The notes: generated by a model not told the origin, from the sequence alone. A DNA stretch of 64,000 bases from Dactylonectria macrodidyma (GCA_020744425.1 JAGMUV010000009.1:1488001-1552000); one strand, 5' to 3'; positions 31,935 to 44,100 are shown, counted from the first letter of the stretch. Program-made: numbers and translations.

Positions 31935-32919
31935 AGCCCGAGCTGGCGAGTGCGCTACGAAACAATGATGAAAATAGAGAGAAAGACATACGCGAGACAC
32001 GGGGTTAATAAAAGCACGAAGGCAGTCTAGTTAAAAGTAGCACTAGTAGGTTTGGTCGGTAGGAGCACCAGCAGGACTAGCAGGTAGAATTATCATTCGA
32101 GTCTATATTTGACCGTCGTTAAACATGAAGTCAAAAAAATGTCTCAGATTATCTTCTGCTGATGGAGCAAGGAGCAACACTATCTGAATATGAAACTCCA
32201 AAGCCGGTCATTCGATGACAGAACTGCCAGTCTAAACTCAGGCATCGTCTCCGCAAAATGATGGTGCACAGAGCCCAGGAGAAACGTAGGCATTGTTCGA
32301 CAATTTTGCACCCACAAGTTTGCGAATCGGAAGACGGCTTACATGCTTCCTGAGATGAAGATTGCTGAGCAAACCAATTCCGCCAATAAACGACAGAGCG
32401 GCTTTACGCATAGCAATTACAGCCTGGTTGCCTAGGCATCGGCCTACCTAGGAATCAATGATTCGCTGACGACCAGCAGGTGGCATTTTAACGCCGGTGC
32501 TCGTGCTCCAACCAGAATCTCGAGAAATCCTCACATAACACCTGAATTTAGGCCAATGTCAGAGGAGCAGCACAATCACAAGTGAGAACAAATGGGATTC
32601 GAGAGAAGATACGCGTCACTGGCGGCTGCCGAAGGACGCGATCTCTTGCTACCTGTTTTCTGTTGCCTGTGGTTCTCGTGGTTCTCGTGTTTCTTCTCTT
32701 GCACACTTTCACCAACTGCGTCCTCGGACACGACTTTCAAGCACCATACAAGGGATCGATTTTGTTTCGGGGTCATTTCAGTAAGTCGACACAACGCAGT
32801 TTTGCTACAGGTTTCTAACGGAGAGTGGATTGAGTCGCCCGATTTCGTGCTTCAAGCAAATCAACCACGCACCTCCGCACCTCTGGCACTCGTCGCCTCT
32901 ACACAAGCCAAGAGCAACC
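31935..32919. other. Spacer with no supported gene
   Basis: Nearly 1 kb between the candidate small gene and the acidic orphan gene. Open sequence upstream of 32920 in the orphan's frame starts at a non-ATG codon and is probably leader. Confidence 0.45.
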
Positions 32920-33819
32920 ATGTCCGAAGTCCAAGGGCCTCTGGTCCCGTTGTCGGTCATGGACTTCGACCTCACGCAAGCTGACGACACGGAAAGATGC
33001 AGAGCGCAACTCCTCATTTATCACTACGTCAGGATGGCACCATCTTTGACTAGGGGCATGCAGCAAGTGCTCACGGAAGTGCTTATATACGATAAACCGT
33101 GGCGAAACACCCCGTCCAACGTGCCAAGCGACGGCACTGTCTCGATCGTCGAGATGTATTCGCAACTGCACACGCGAATGTACTTCCCGTACTGGTTCGT
33201 GGTGGCTGTATGCTGGGGACCAAACCATCCAGCTTTGCAGAGAATCCGTCACAAGATGTCGATGCACTGGAAGACTTGCTTGCCAGACAATGATGTCGTA
33301 TACCCGGGCGGGAAGACACTCCTCGACTTCGATGCCTTCTGCGGCGAGGTCAGCACGGTCAACGAAGAGTATGAGGCTGAAGAGCCAGAACAAGAAGAGC
33401 AAGAAGAGGAGGAGGAGTACGACTTCGGAAGGACCGCCGAGAACATGCCCTCCCTGTCAGTATCTTCCACTGCATGGAGGCAGACAGCTCCAGTGGTCCA
33501 GACTTCAGAGCAAATCCTCGCCATAATGGAGACGGCCATCGAAGCCCTTCAGAAGGAGATGTGGGACTTGAAGGCAAGGGTTTCAGTGGTGGAGAAGGGA
33601 GAACATGCTTGGAGCGTCGATGTGGATTGCCGGATCTCGGAGAATCTGGAGTTCGTGTATCAAAATCAGGAGCAAATGGCATCAGACATCGCTGGATTGC
33701 AGCGGACATTACTGGGTAGTAGGATTACCTCTGGGGAGAGGAGTACCCCGACACAGAAGAGCACGCAGACGAAGAAGAGTGCCCGGAAGAAGGGTGCTTG
33801 TACGAAGAGGAGTGCTTGA
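32920..33819 (+). CDS. Orphan acidic protein with coiled-coil and basic repetitive tail, 299 aa
   Basis: Single exon starting MSEVQGPLVPLSVMDFDLTQ after an A-rich context (GCAACCATG). Residues to about 150 form a compact region with many aromatic residues (YFPYWFVVAVCWGPNHPAL). A strongly acidic stretch of Glu (about residues 155-170) follows, then a heptad-like helix around EQILAIMETAIEALQKEMWD and a second around LEFVYQNQEQMASDIAGLQR, probable coiled coil. The last 30 residues are Lys/Thr/Ser-rich and are encoded by a degenerate 15-18 bp tandem repeat that continues past the stop codon. No signal peptide or membrane helix. I do not recognise the family; nuclear or DNA-associated function would be a guess. 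The isolated position between spacers and lack of introns fit an orphan gene. Confidence 0.7.
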   Translation: MSEVQGPLVPLSVMDFDLTQADDTERCRAQLLIYHYVRMAPSLTRGMQQVLTEVLIYDKPWRNTPSNVPSDGTVSIVEMYSQLHTRMYFPYWFVVAVCWGPNHPALQRIRHKMSMHWKTCLPDNDVVYPGGKTLLDFDAFCGEVSTVNEEYEAEEPEQEEQEEEEEYDFGRTAENMPSLSVSSTAWRQTAPVVQTSEQILAIMETAIEALQKEMWDLKARVSVVEKGEHAWSVDVDCRISENLEFVYQNQEQMASDIAGLQRTLLGSRITSGERSTPTQKSTQTKKSARKKGACTKRSA

Positions 33820-33840
33820 ACGAGTAGGAGTGCTTGGTCG
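33735..33840. repeat. Degenerate minisatellite across the 3' end of the orphan gene
   Basis: Imperfect 15-18 bp units built on a GAAGAGGAGTGCTTG-like core, at least five copies. The stop codon of the orphan gene lies inside one unit, and the next unit continues in the 3' flank. Confidence 0.7.
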
Positions 33841-34853
33841 ATGATGAAACCATTGGGCGAAGAGTAACGTTTTGTCCGAGCCGAAGAGAATCATTGGAAC
33901 AAATAGAGTTACCGGGATGAACACGGGTACATGGACATAAAGAAGAGAGCTTGGACGAAGGAGAGCCATGTTAGTGTTCTGGTACAATGGGGGCGAACGC
34001 TTCGGGCTGTCCAAGCTACAGCATCTTGCTGAGCCCTGTCAGACGCGTAGTATTAGTTTGATCAAACATAAATGATCGAGCATCGTGCATCGTGGATGCG
34101 CCATTACTCTATTGCCCTTGGCTTTTCATGCTGTACTACGCATTTATACGTCCCAGTTCAGAGTCATAGAAGTGCGAGAAGGGTACACCTGAAACATGGA
34201 AACCTGCACATCGCTACTAGGCGACGCATCACCATGGGTCCTTGACCACCACTTAATTCAAAAGAATAGAAGCCGTTGAATTATAGATCTCTAGGTATCG
34301 AAGCCACCATTAACCAGAACCCTCCAACGCCATTTTGACAATCCGGAGCCTGAAATCGATAAGAAGGTAAAAGCCAGTAGTTAAAAAACCATAGCGAGGA
34401 AGAGGGACTGCGTTGGTTGAATATCCGTGTGATGTAAGCGAAGAGGGTCCAGCTGTCCCAGAGATCGGGCACGGTTGAGTGCTGGCAATCCTAAAGACCT
34501 TCCTGTGATATGCCAAAAGATTGTTCAAAGTCTAGAGGGTGGCGGATATTGAGACTATCGTGGAAGGTCTGCAAAGCAAACCCGGCGGTTACGGGAGAGC
34601 TCCCCATGTGGGCCCCTGTCCGCATACTCAGAACGACTTTCTGGTAAGCAGCCGGTTGTGGGACATGGAAACCACAGGGAGAACACTTGAACGCAAGCAA
34701 AACCTTGAAGCAGCGCTCGTGACAACGCCGACGGCACAGCAGTGCGCTGATGCCAAGCCAAGGACAACTATCCATTCGGGACGAGAGCCATGAAAGCATG
34801 GTACCCGAGCCAGGCCGGCTTCGTTAAATTCACTAGTCGAGAGGTCTGTGGAA
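33841..34853. other. Convergent spacer with no supported gene
   Basis: About 1 kb between the orphan gene and the NUFIP/CCCH gene on the opposite strand. Only 3' flanks and unassigned sequence. Confidence 0.45.
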
Positions 34854-36746
34854 TCAAGGTAGGTCGTCGCTCTTAGACTGCTTGCCACCCGAGCTACCGT
34901 ACGGCCTCAGAAGCCAACCTTGATAGTGCTTGATGCCCTGTGTGCTGTTACTATTTGCACCGGGAATGATGGATGGTGGAGGGTTGCGACGAGGGAGTCC
35001 AGGTTCTCGTTTAATGGGAGGAGGGGGGAGGGATGCAGACGCGGCTGGAAGTAAGGTGGAAGTGGGTTGGGACGGGCCATTATCCTTGCTCTTCTTGGGT
35101 TGCGTCTTCTCGTCTTCTGGATCAGGCTGCATCAGACCCTTCTTGCGAAGGTACTGGATGGATTGCAGCACCGTAAGATCTTCCTGCTCCTTGTCGTTGA
35201 GGATCAGACGTTGCTGAATCGTAAGCCGACCATTGTTGGCCTCGCGCTCCTTCATGGCTGCTTCTCTGACCTCAGGATCGTGGACGAAGCGGCACTTGCC
35301 CTTCTTGCCGCATGTTCCACCAGTGGAATAATATTTGCAATGTTTGGAAACGTCGGCTTTCTTTGCAGGAGGAGGTGGTGGGGGAGCAACATGGGAACGA
35401 GTAGACATGACTTCTGGCTTCTCGTCATCCGAAGACTCTTCGGAAGGGTCTCTCATTTCATCGCCTTCATCCCCTTGTTCTCGCTTGCGCTTAATAGATG
35501 ACTCAACTTTGCGAAGCTGTCGCCTGAGTTTGTCGGCTTGTTTTTCAAGTGATGAGGCCTTGTCTTCGCCAGTTTGTGCCAGCTCGGCAGCTTTCTTGGC
35601 TTCGACACGGGCCTTGGTAGGGAAATGCTTCTTCCTGTCTGCCAAGAATGCGGCTACATCTTTGACGCTATGGGAGGTCAGCATGATATACTCGCGACGC
35701 TGTGCGAAAGCTTACTGGAGGGTTTCCTGTCCAATCAAGTCGTTAAGAACCTTCTCCTCGCCTTCATCATCCTCAGATTCCGAATCCATTCCAGGTGTCA
35801 GACCCAGAGTATTGATCTTGCGCTTCTTCTTCTTTCCAACAGAAGGAGGTTCTTGCTTATGGCTACTCGGCTCGTTGTTGCCGGACTTGTGGTGACGGCC
35901 CTTGTCATTCCCATGAAAGCCGCCACGTCCACGAGAGCCTCCGTCTCTGTGGCCGCCTCGACCGCGGCGGGTATTTTTGCCGTAGTAGCTATCTTGGTGG
36001 GGAAGACCAGGTGGTGGAGGAGGACCAGGGTAAGGGGGATATTGGGCCGGAGGATAATGAGCGGCACGAGGATCATGGGGATACGGCTGGCCATAGCTAC
36101 CATTGACCGGAGGTGGGCCTACCTCATGCTCATAGTTGGGGCGCATAGGTCCACCCATGGGTGGCTTAGCAGCACCGCGATCGTTGTAACTTCCTCGAGG
36201 TCTGCCATTCCCATAAAGGCCCTGTGGTGGTGGCCCTTGACCATTCCACTGGGCTTGGTTGGGAGGAGGAGGACCCTGGTAGGGGGCGCTGTACGGCTGG
36301 GGGGCACCATATGGCGGCTGCTGAGGATGCTGGGAATACTGCGAGGGCGGATATGGCTGAGGAGCATAGTTGGGGTGGTAGTTGTTGGGGGATATCGGGA
36401 CGGGTACAGGTCCGTGGGGAGGAGCGTGGCCATGCTCAGGAGGCCATTGTGGTTGCGGTGGCGGATAACTTGCGGCAGGAGGATGAGAACCTCCATAGGG
36501 AGGTGGTGGGTTGTGGGTAGGATAGGGTTGACCGGTGTATTCATAATGCCCCTGTGGCGAGCCATGATAGTCACCGCGGCCTCCTGAATAGTGTCCTCCA
36601 CGGCCGCGTCCATGATGTGATCCGCCGCCCCGGCTCTGGCCGTGCTGAGGAGGATATGGTGGTGCTGGATGGCCATAGCTAGGGTGTCCGCCCGACGCTG
36701 CCGCCGGGGGAGGAGGTGGTGGAGGACCGTATCCGTATGCCGACAT
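34854..36746 (-). CDS. NUFIP-domain/CCCH zinc-finger RNA-binding protein
   Basis: Exons are 36746-35716 and 35667-34854, giving 614 aa. The first 290 residues are extremely Pro/Gly/Tyr/His/Gln-rich (start MSAYGYGPPPPPPPA), with RGG-like patches such as GRGRGGHYSGGRGD, typical of RNA-binding disordered regions. A basic KKKKRKIN nuclear signal and an acidic segment follow. After the intron, HVKDVAAFLADRKKHFPTKARV matches the NUFIP1 conserved core, which in human NUFIP1 and yeast Rsa1 mediates box C/D snoRNP assembly through Snu13/15.5K. A CCCH finger follows (C-x8-C-x5-C-x3-H in CKYYSTGGTCGKKGKCRFVH), preceded by a charged helix (KLRRQLRKVESSIKRKREQG). I infer a nuclear snoRNP assembly role; family identity rests on that core motif. 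Confidence 0.85.
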
Positions 36747-37496
36747 GGCTAGTGGCTTGTGCAGGGGGCGGCAAGTGAAGTTGAGGTGGTTATAGAGAGG
36801 CCGAGGGCGTATCGATTTCGGTTCTGGAGACGGTTCTGATGATGAATGAAAGTGTGGGTTGGGAGACGCAGGTTTTGCTTCGTGATGCGCGGACGGGATG
36901 GAGTCGATCGGACGGGGACCTTGAGAGAAGGACTATCTGGGTGCCACAAGGTTACAAGTACAGGAACGAAACGCAGCGGCGAGGCGTAATGGAAACGGCA
37001 GCGGAGAGGGAAAGAGGGTATCAGAAAGAGTCCCCAAAGATGGACACACGCGATGCAAAAGACCGAGAACAACGATGCAGTCGTCCAAAGGAGAGGAAGG
37101 GAGCAAGACAACACTAGACTAGGAAAGCGAAACGAAGCTGTCTCCTCGGCGGCAAAACGTGACGGCGAGCTTTTGCAACGCCACATCATACCCCCGGCAC
37201 TTGAGAAGACTAATCTGTTATCGGAAGGCGGTGAGTTCCATTGACTAAAGCCCACTAACGCTAATCGGACTAGCGGTTGCTGCACTTCTGGAACTCGTTC
37301 TTTTTCTGCCGTAACCTAAGTTTCTTGTTGCTGGGAATCGAGACATGACAATCTCACAGGGCCTCGACTTGTGCATCATGCTATAATAAGCTCTTTCATA
37401 TCCTCCGCTTTGCGATGACCTCTTGCCCTCGGCCTTTCAATCACTACGATCTTGTAAAGCGCCTACCTTGAGAGACGGCAGGTCTTGACCAACAAA
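36747..37496. promoter_or_regulatory. Divergent promoter between the NUFIP/CCCH gene and RPC25
   Basis: About 750 nt containing both promoters. Reading frames extending upstream of the NUFIP gene are leader artefacts. Confidence 0.5.
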
Positions 37497-38327
37497 ATGT
37501 TCATCCTGGTACACCCACCCATCCATCCCTCGTTCAACTTCACTGCCCCGCCACCAAGTAACAATGACTAACATCCGAACCAGTCCAAGATCTCCGACCT
37601 GGTACAGGTTGCGCCAGAAGATTTCTCAAAGCGGAGCATAGATGCCATCGAGGACAACATTAACGCAAAGTACTCTAATAAGGTCCGGCCTCTCACCATC
37701 AGACAGGCTCAACATCAGAAAAGCTCAACTCACATTGGACACAGGTCATTCAAAAGATTGGGCTCTGCATCTGCCTCTACGATATTCTCTGGACTTCAGA
37801 AGGCCTCATTGGCCATGGAACTGGCTTGGTCAACATCAATGGTTCGTCCCCCATCAATGGCTCCCCCCACATCTCCCACCTGGCTAATCAGCAACGCAGT
37901 CGAGTTCCGCGTGGTTGTGTTCCGTCCCTTCAAGGGCGAGGTCATGCTCGGCAGGATACGTAGCTCCACACCCGCAGGCATCAATCTGAGAACCGACTTC
38001 TTCGATGACATTTTTGTGCCGTTTGAGGAGCTGCCCGAGGGAGCCGAGTAGTAAGACATCTCACTATACGCAATCGAGGGATGAGAGCTAACAACGCCGG
38101 GCAGTAATCACAGCGAGCAGCTCTGGATCTGGAACTTTGACACAGAACGACTCTTCTACGATAACCATGAAATGGTCCGGTTTCAAGTGGTAGACGAAGA
38201 CTGGCACGATCAAGCCCCAGCTGGGCCTTCTCAGGCCGACGATGCGCCCCTTAAGACGCCATATCGGATCAAGGCCAGCATGGCAGCTGAAGGATTGGGC
38301 GTTTGCTTGTGGTGGGATGGAGCGTAG
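37497..38327 (+). CDS. rpc25: RNA polymerase III subunit RPC25/RPC8 (Rpb7-like)
   Basis: Stalk subunit of RNA polymerase III that pairs with Rpc17 and aids initiation on tRNA and 5S genes. Five exons: 37497-37508, 37584-37682, 37745-37841, 37900-38050 and 38105-38327, giving 193 aa. None is long enough to stand out alone. The reconstructed start MFILSKISDLVQVAPEDFSK and the motifs VIQKIGLCICLYDIL, VEFRVVVFRPFKGEVMLGRI and FFDDIFVPFEELPEGAEYNH match yeast Rpc25, rather than Rpb7 or Rpa43. The C-terminus ends GLGVCLWWDGA, as the yeast protein ends near SWWE. The donor of intron 2 is the non-consensus GTCCGG, but the 62 nt intron is required to keep the conserved frame. It is convergent with EMC3, 115 nt away. 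Confidence 0.93.
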
Positions 38328-38442
38328 GAAATGAGCGATGGACGGACAAGTGAAGAGGGGCAGATGAGAAGAAAGAACACGACAAGGGGCCAAGGCTTAT
38401 GTGGCGAAATCTGCTGGTATATATTTTCCTCGTTCTATGAAT

Positions 38443-39408
38443 CTACGATTTGATACCCGCCAACAAACGCTCCTCGACGTCGTCGAGCACTGAGTAGTGC
38501 TCAACGACAGCCAGATTCTCAGCCTCGGCCTTGAAGAGCTTGTCGGGGTCTTGGCCAGGACCTGCCATCGGGTTGGGCATCTGCTGCGCCTGCATCTGTT
38601 GGGCAACCTGGCTGGCGGCTGCGATCATGTGAGCGATTTGTAAGGGTATGAGGACCGGCTCTGAAGGTATTACGTACCGTTGTCACTTCCGAGGAGGAAG
38701 ACGTAGACGAACTGGAGACCGAAGATGCACAGGAAGTACCAGCTGATGCTAGACATCCACCGAGGGTCCATTTCCTTGGTCTGCACGCCCGCCTGCAGCA
38801 TGCTCTTGAACTTGATGGTGATGGGGAAGGGCAGTTTCACTATTTCCAGTGGTTAGAAATATTGTTCATCACATACTTGCATAACACATACTGATAACGT
38901 AACCACTGAAAAAGGCGTTAATCCAGCTCATGATGAGGGTGTTGGGAATAATCATGGCCATGTTGTTCTTCATCATGCCCATCATGCCATCCATAGCGCT
39001 AGGATCGGACAGCGGGTTCGCCGGAGGCTGGCCCTTCTTCTCGGGCTCCTTGAGGAAGGCACCGGACTCGTAGCCCGCGGTGAGGGTGTCGCGGCGGGTC
39101 TCGAAGGCCTTCTGGGAGAGGACGTGGTGGTTTGTGCGAAGGGTGACGCCGCGGCCGAGGGAACGCTGCTCGCGCATAGCCTTGATGTCCTGTTTCTTAG
39201 GCGCAGTAGCCATCAGGACGGAGGCGTAGTGGCGGAGAACACCCGTCAGGACCATAACGATGGTGATGGGGATAAGGATCCAGTAGCTGAGTGAGGCGTT
39301 GGTGGTTAGCGAATTTGTGCATCAGACGCGGGCTGTTCGGAGAGGGGGAAGCTCAACGTACAACAACTGGGGATCCCGATGGAGGGTCTGCACAGGGATT
39401 TGAACCAT
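38443..39408 (-). CDS. emc3: ER membrane protein complex subunit 3
   Basis: EMC3 is the Oxa1-superfamily core of the ER membrane complex, inserting tail-anchored and multipass proteins. Exons are 39408-39362, 39286-38892, 38839-38678 and 38618-38443, giving 259 aa. It has three hydrophobic segments: WILIPITIVMVLTGVL near the N-terminus, then IPNTLIMSWINAFFSGYVIM and WYFLCIFGLQFVYVFLLG. The family motifs KLPFPITIKFKSMLQAGV and MDPRWMSSISWYF are intact. The cytosolic loop between helices 1 and 2 is basic and Met-rich (MDGMMGMMKNNMAM). The C-terminal tail is Gln/Met-rich, ending at VEERLLAGIKS. Donors are GTACGT, GTATGT and GTACGT. Confidence 0.95.
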
Positions 39409-39904
39409 TGTGTCGACAACGGGCGGCCAGAGCCTCGCAGGTGGTAGGATGCGAGGGTTGGGGTTGAGCGCGAGGGCGGCGACTCTCTGATGCTGATGTC
39501 GAGGTGGTGGGTGAAGACTAGACAGCTTGGACAGATGTCGCCGCCAAAAGCCACCTACACCGTCAATTGCGCCAGAGCTTAGTCCGCCCATAGGCTTACC
39601 TAATTCTATCGTGACCAGGTATTATTGCCACGCCATCAAAGCCCGTACAGGGTCCCCCATAACAACACCTGCAAATTCCGTGCAGGTACCTAACAGTCGC
39701 TATAAACCAGCCGCTCATGCACTGAACCCCGGTGAGCACGTAGGCGGCGCCGCGACTTAGAAGGGACAGCTATCCACATCCCGCCTAGCCCCACGGACAC
39801 GACCATTAGCACCACCACCAGCGTGCTTCAAAGTAGACGTTGTCGATATCACCATACCATTACCCATCCTGCTTCCGTCATACCACAAGCACCGTATCTT
39901 TATC
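39409..39904. promoter_or_regulatory. Divergent promoter between EMC3 and SPC2
   Basis: About 500 nt between two genes that both act at the ER membrane, so co-regulation is plausible but not shown by any element I can name. Confidence 0.5.
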
Positions 39905-40779
39905 ATGGCAAACTCCGCCGAGAAGATCTCGGTCTATAACCTTGCAGGTTCGTTTCTACCTTGAGATTCCGCAAGCTCAATTCCCCGTGGCCGCGTGCTC
40001 TCCCCGTTGCGCTGCGCTGTGCTGCTCTGCTCCTCTGCTCTACGCCTAACTACTGACACGGTGGCTCCTTGCGACAAAACAGATCTCAAGAACACCTCCG
40101 ACGACGCCATCCCCAATTACCTCAACTCCCTCAAATTCAAGCAGTCGCATTTCCTCACCGACGTACGCCTGGTCCTCGGCTACAGCGCCTTCGCCCTTGC
40201 CACCGCCTGCTTCTTCTGGGACTACAAGCTCGGCTTCCAGAGCACCAAGCACTTCACGGCTGTCGCCGTCGCCGTCTACACCCTCATCAACACAGCCCTG
40301 ACACTATGGATTACGGTCAAAGAAAAGGGAATCGTCTATGAGGGCACTGCCCCGTCCGGAGAAACGGTACACGCCTTCTCCTTCTAGTCACCTTCGGGAC
40401 GGAACTACCACTAACATGCCGCTTCTCGCAGATCTCCATTACCACCTCCGTCAAGAAGAATGTCCCCGTATACAACCTCACCGTCACCGTCACCACCAAA
40501 GACTCCAAGAAGCAAGCCGTCAAGATCGCAAAGCCCTTCTCCGCCTGGTTCGACCAGCTCGGCCAGTTCGTCGCCGTCCCCTTCCAGGAGATGCTCGCTT
40601 CTTCTGTACCCCTCATCGGCAGGGGCGATCCAAAGCGCGTGACTGTCTCCCAAGAGCTCCTCGATGCGAATCCAGATGTCCTCGATGCCATCCTCGCCGC
40701 CAACGCGGCAACTGCGGTGGGAAGTTCAACTGCCGCTGAGGTCGCCAACAAGCAGGGAGGGAAGAGGCGGAAGGCCTAA
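39905..40779 (+). CDS. spc2: Signal peptidase complex subunit 2
   Basis: Accessory subunit of ER signal peptidase that contacts the Sec61 channel. Exons are 39905-39947, 40083-40366 and 40432-40779, giving 224 aa; the first intron is long for this window (135 nt, GTTCGT...ACAG). The N-terminus MANSAEKISVYNLADLKNTS leads into a cytosolic part, then two membrane helices (VRLVLGYSAFALATACFF and FTAVAVAVYTLINTALTLW) joined by the short DYKLGFQSTK turn. A cytosolic beta-rich domain follows, with the motif FSAWFDQLGQFVAVPFQEML. The tail ends in GGKRRKA, a possible dilysine-type ER signal. The helix spacing and the domain after them match SPC25/Spc2. Confidence 0.92.
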
Positions 40780-41127
40780 GTACACATTATCATCGAGAGT
40801 TTGGTCCAGGGGCGAAAAAAGGAAACATTATAGGCTGCATGTGTGAGATACGGCGTTCAATGCAGAGCGTATCTTAGTACCATAGTATTGATAGTTTCAG
40901 TCATGACAAGTTACCATAATGGGTCTCTGCTTGTCGAACAGGGTAATGCATCTGGAATATGGAATCAATGTGAAACAATATCCAGCCGTAGTATATTCAT
41001 TGCTGTATTCGAATCTATTGGCCCTCACATGCAACCCCCGATATATCTAATCCGTATGCCTCTATCCTGAAGTGCCCACGGTGGCTATATATGCCACTCC
41101 CAATTTGAAACACCTGAAGAACCGCCA
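40780..41127. other. Convergent region between SPC2 and MMS19
   Basis: 3' flanks of both genes; nothing else seen. Confidence 0.6.
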
Positions 41128-44100
41128 TTACTTCAACTCAGTCCAAGCCGCCCTTGCCAACCGGGCCGTCCTTCGTAGATCTCGTACCGTATGTCCACAT
41201 GCCAGTGTCAATTGTCGCTCTACTTGGGATGCGTGTGGCAACAGATGCTGTGACTCAAACATCCGTGGTAGGCCTCCTGTAATCTCCAGTGCCAGCTTTC
41301 CACACCCTGCCTGGGCCTCAGGGTCGCTAGTTCTCGGGACATAACCATCTGGCAACCAGTCCGGCTTCCTCGCTGAAGCAGATTGGTTAGAGAAGACATT
41401 GGTGCAGATCTTGATGATGCTGCGGATATGGTCCTTGCCCTTCTCTGGGGCGTCCACAAGAATATTCTTCAAGACATCCAGGGCAGCCTTCACATCTTGT
41501 CCGACGCCGATATTCTGAGAAACTGCGATGGAGATGCGAAGTATTTTATCCGCATCTGCCTCGTAGATCGTGAAGTTCATGTGCCTAACCATCATCAACA
41601 CGCCAATACCGAAGTTGGTCTTGGTGAGTTGGTCCTGAACCGCAGGGTCCGCGCCGACAGCAGCTTGCAGCATGGGATTAACAAGCTCAAAGTAAACCTT
41701 TTGCATCCACAATGGTTTGATGATAGCATGGTTTTCTTTTGTTAACGCCTGTTGTGGAGCTACAACCATCTCCAGTTGACGACCAAATTGGTGTCCAATT
41801 TTGGCATCTTTCGGTGCTTCCTTGAGCACTTGAACAAGGCCTTTTGCTTCTTTGCCCATGTACCGTCTCGTCATTCCGGCAGCAAGAGCATACGTAGTCT
41901 TGAACTGCTCTAGCCTGTGGTTTTGGTCATCATTGTCAGACGAAGGTTTTACGGCACTCGTCGCCAACTGCTGCAGTTGGGTAATCAGGCGAGGCAGGGT
42001 TTCGATCTTGTACTTGTTCGCGAGGGTCGTGAGGATTGATAAAGCAGCCGGCCTTGCAATGGCACTACCAGTCGTAGCAACTGATGCAGAGCCATTGACT
42101 ATTAGCTCTTGGGCGACACCATTTTCGAACTGAATTCATGGTTAGTCCAGATCTTCTTGAAGAAAGAAAATAACGTAAGATAACTAACCAGCCGGGCTAT
42201 CAATGAAGGCCTCAAGGCTTCCAATACTGCGAGAGACAGAACGTTGAGGGATCCTATAATCAGCCAGCTCCAGGCCGAATCGCCCTCTGGTACAGTTTTC
42301 TCAAGCTCGGAAACCTCAACAGCTTGAGGATTGCTGATGAAGTCCTCACGGAAGAGACTGATAGCGAAGTTGTCGGCACGTAGCGAGACCTGCTGTGCTT
42401 CACTCATCTCATGTACAACAAATCCAGCTAGGGAAGAGACGAGATGAAGGTACTGGTTTGTAGACGCCGAGTCCGCGCCAGTGAAGTCGTCGCTGAGGGT
42501 GAGGGCTCTCTTGCTGGTGCTAGAGTGAGCCTCGATGGTTTTTGTCGCCCGACGATAAATTTGGCGAGCAATAAACAGGCTGATGATGAGAAACTCGTTT
42601 CGAACTTCAGCAACAGACGGAGTTGGGGATGCAATCGGTTTATTCTCGCCAGAAACTCCAGTTCCATCCACAGCCAGTTGGGCGAGTCCAGAGTATCTCT
42701 CCTCCGTCCTCTGGATCCAGGCCTCACCCTCGAAAGCGAGCTCTTTGTCTGGATTCTCAGCCAGGCAAGCATCGTTGAAGTATCGAATCGTTGACTGAAT
42801 GGTAGCCACCAACGAACACCAGACCTTCGGGTTGGCCTTGGCATCGAGAGCAGCAAACAGTTCCGACAGCAGTGATTGAACACAGTAGACGAAGTGGCTG
42901 AGGCCATTTGATGCAGTTTGCGGCAACTCAGAACAACCCACAAATGCAAGGTGAGCACCCAGAGCCGAAACAACTCCAGGAGCCTCATTGTTGCCTCCAT
43001 CCTGCCATTGCGACCTGATGACATCTTGCGCACGATCCACTAGGGGCATGAAGCCACTCGTGTAGGAACGGGTCGCTCGCTGAAGAGCTTTGGTAGTCTC
43101 GTCGACGAGCTCGTCAAAGCCCTCTGAACGAGTTTTCCCAGTCGCAGACTGTAAAATGATGGCAAAGAGCGATTCGCAGATCTGCGAGCAAGTTCCCTCT
43201 AGAAGTAATCGCCCAGACTCGGCAGAAGCATCAAAAGACTTAGCAGACTTTTGGCACACTAATGCCCCAGCACCCTGGACCGCTTGAGACACGATCTTGA
43301 TGTCATCAGATGGGACATCAGTTTTTGAGCCACTCTCCACGGGAGTTTTGTAGACATCTTCATAGAGGGGCTTGAAGAAGGAATCGACTGCCGAAAAATC
43401 TTCTCGGTCCTCTGCGGACATGTCTGTATCAGCTAGAAGCAGTCTTGTCTCTAGAATCACATGAAGAATTCGGAGGAGATCTTGGCTATGCATCGGGGCC
43501 TTGGGATGTCGCAAATTATCCTTGATGTGTGTAATAGCCGGGGCCACCATCAGCACAAATGCACTGGGTTTGGCACTTAAGACACTGACTAGCAGTCGAC
43601 CAGATGATGCAGTGTAAGTGGTATTTGCCAGGTCGGCTACGCAATCGCGCGTGACAGTCAGCGTGTAGTCCCTCAGGTTGTCTCCTTTAAGCCGTATCGT
43701 GAGGGCCTTGAGCACTTCCAAAGTGCCCCAAATGGTGTCCTCAATCTCGCCGTTGCGTACTTCGTATTTGAGACTGCCCCATATCTGGCTCACATACGGG
43801 GCAATGGATTGGTCAGGGTTGCTGTATTCATCCAGACATGCTCGAAGGGTTTTGAGAATATCCACCTACACATTGTCAACAAATGCGCTCGCAAGATAAC
43901 TACAACAAATGGCAGTCTTTACCTTGACGTTGACCGTGACACCATCTCCTTGGTCTAACTTAGCCAAAAGGAAAGGTATGGTTTGGTCAGCAAGATGATG
44001 AGTGGCTGAGAAGCATTTTCGCAGCTGAAGCTTCAGGTCTTCAGGGGTGATGCCAGTTTGCGATACACGAGGCAGTGCAATCGGGAAATAGAGCTTGAAG

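Noticed and set aside
33083..33709. Antisense frames over the orphan gene
   Set aside because: They do not have leaders or motifs; the plus-strand frame has the better start context and sensible domain composition.
39395..39410. GGATTTGAACC resembling a tRNA T-loop on the minus strand
   Set aside because: It is the start of the EMC3 coding sequence (MVQIP); no cloverleaf around it.
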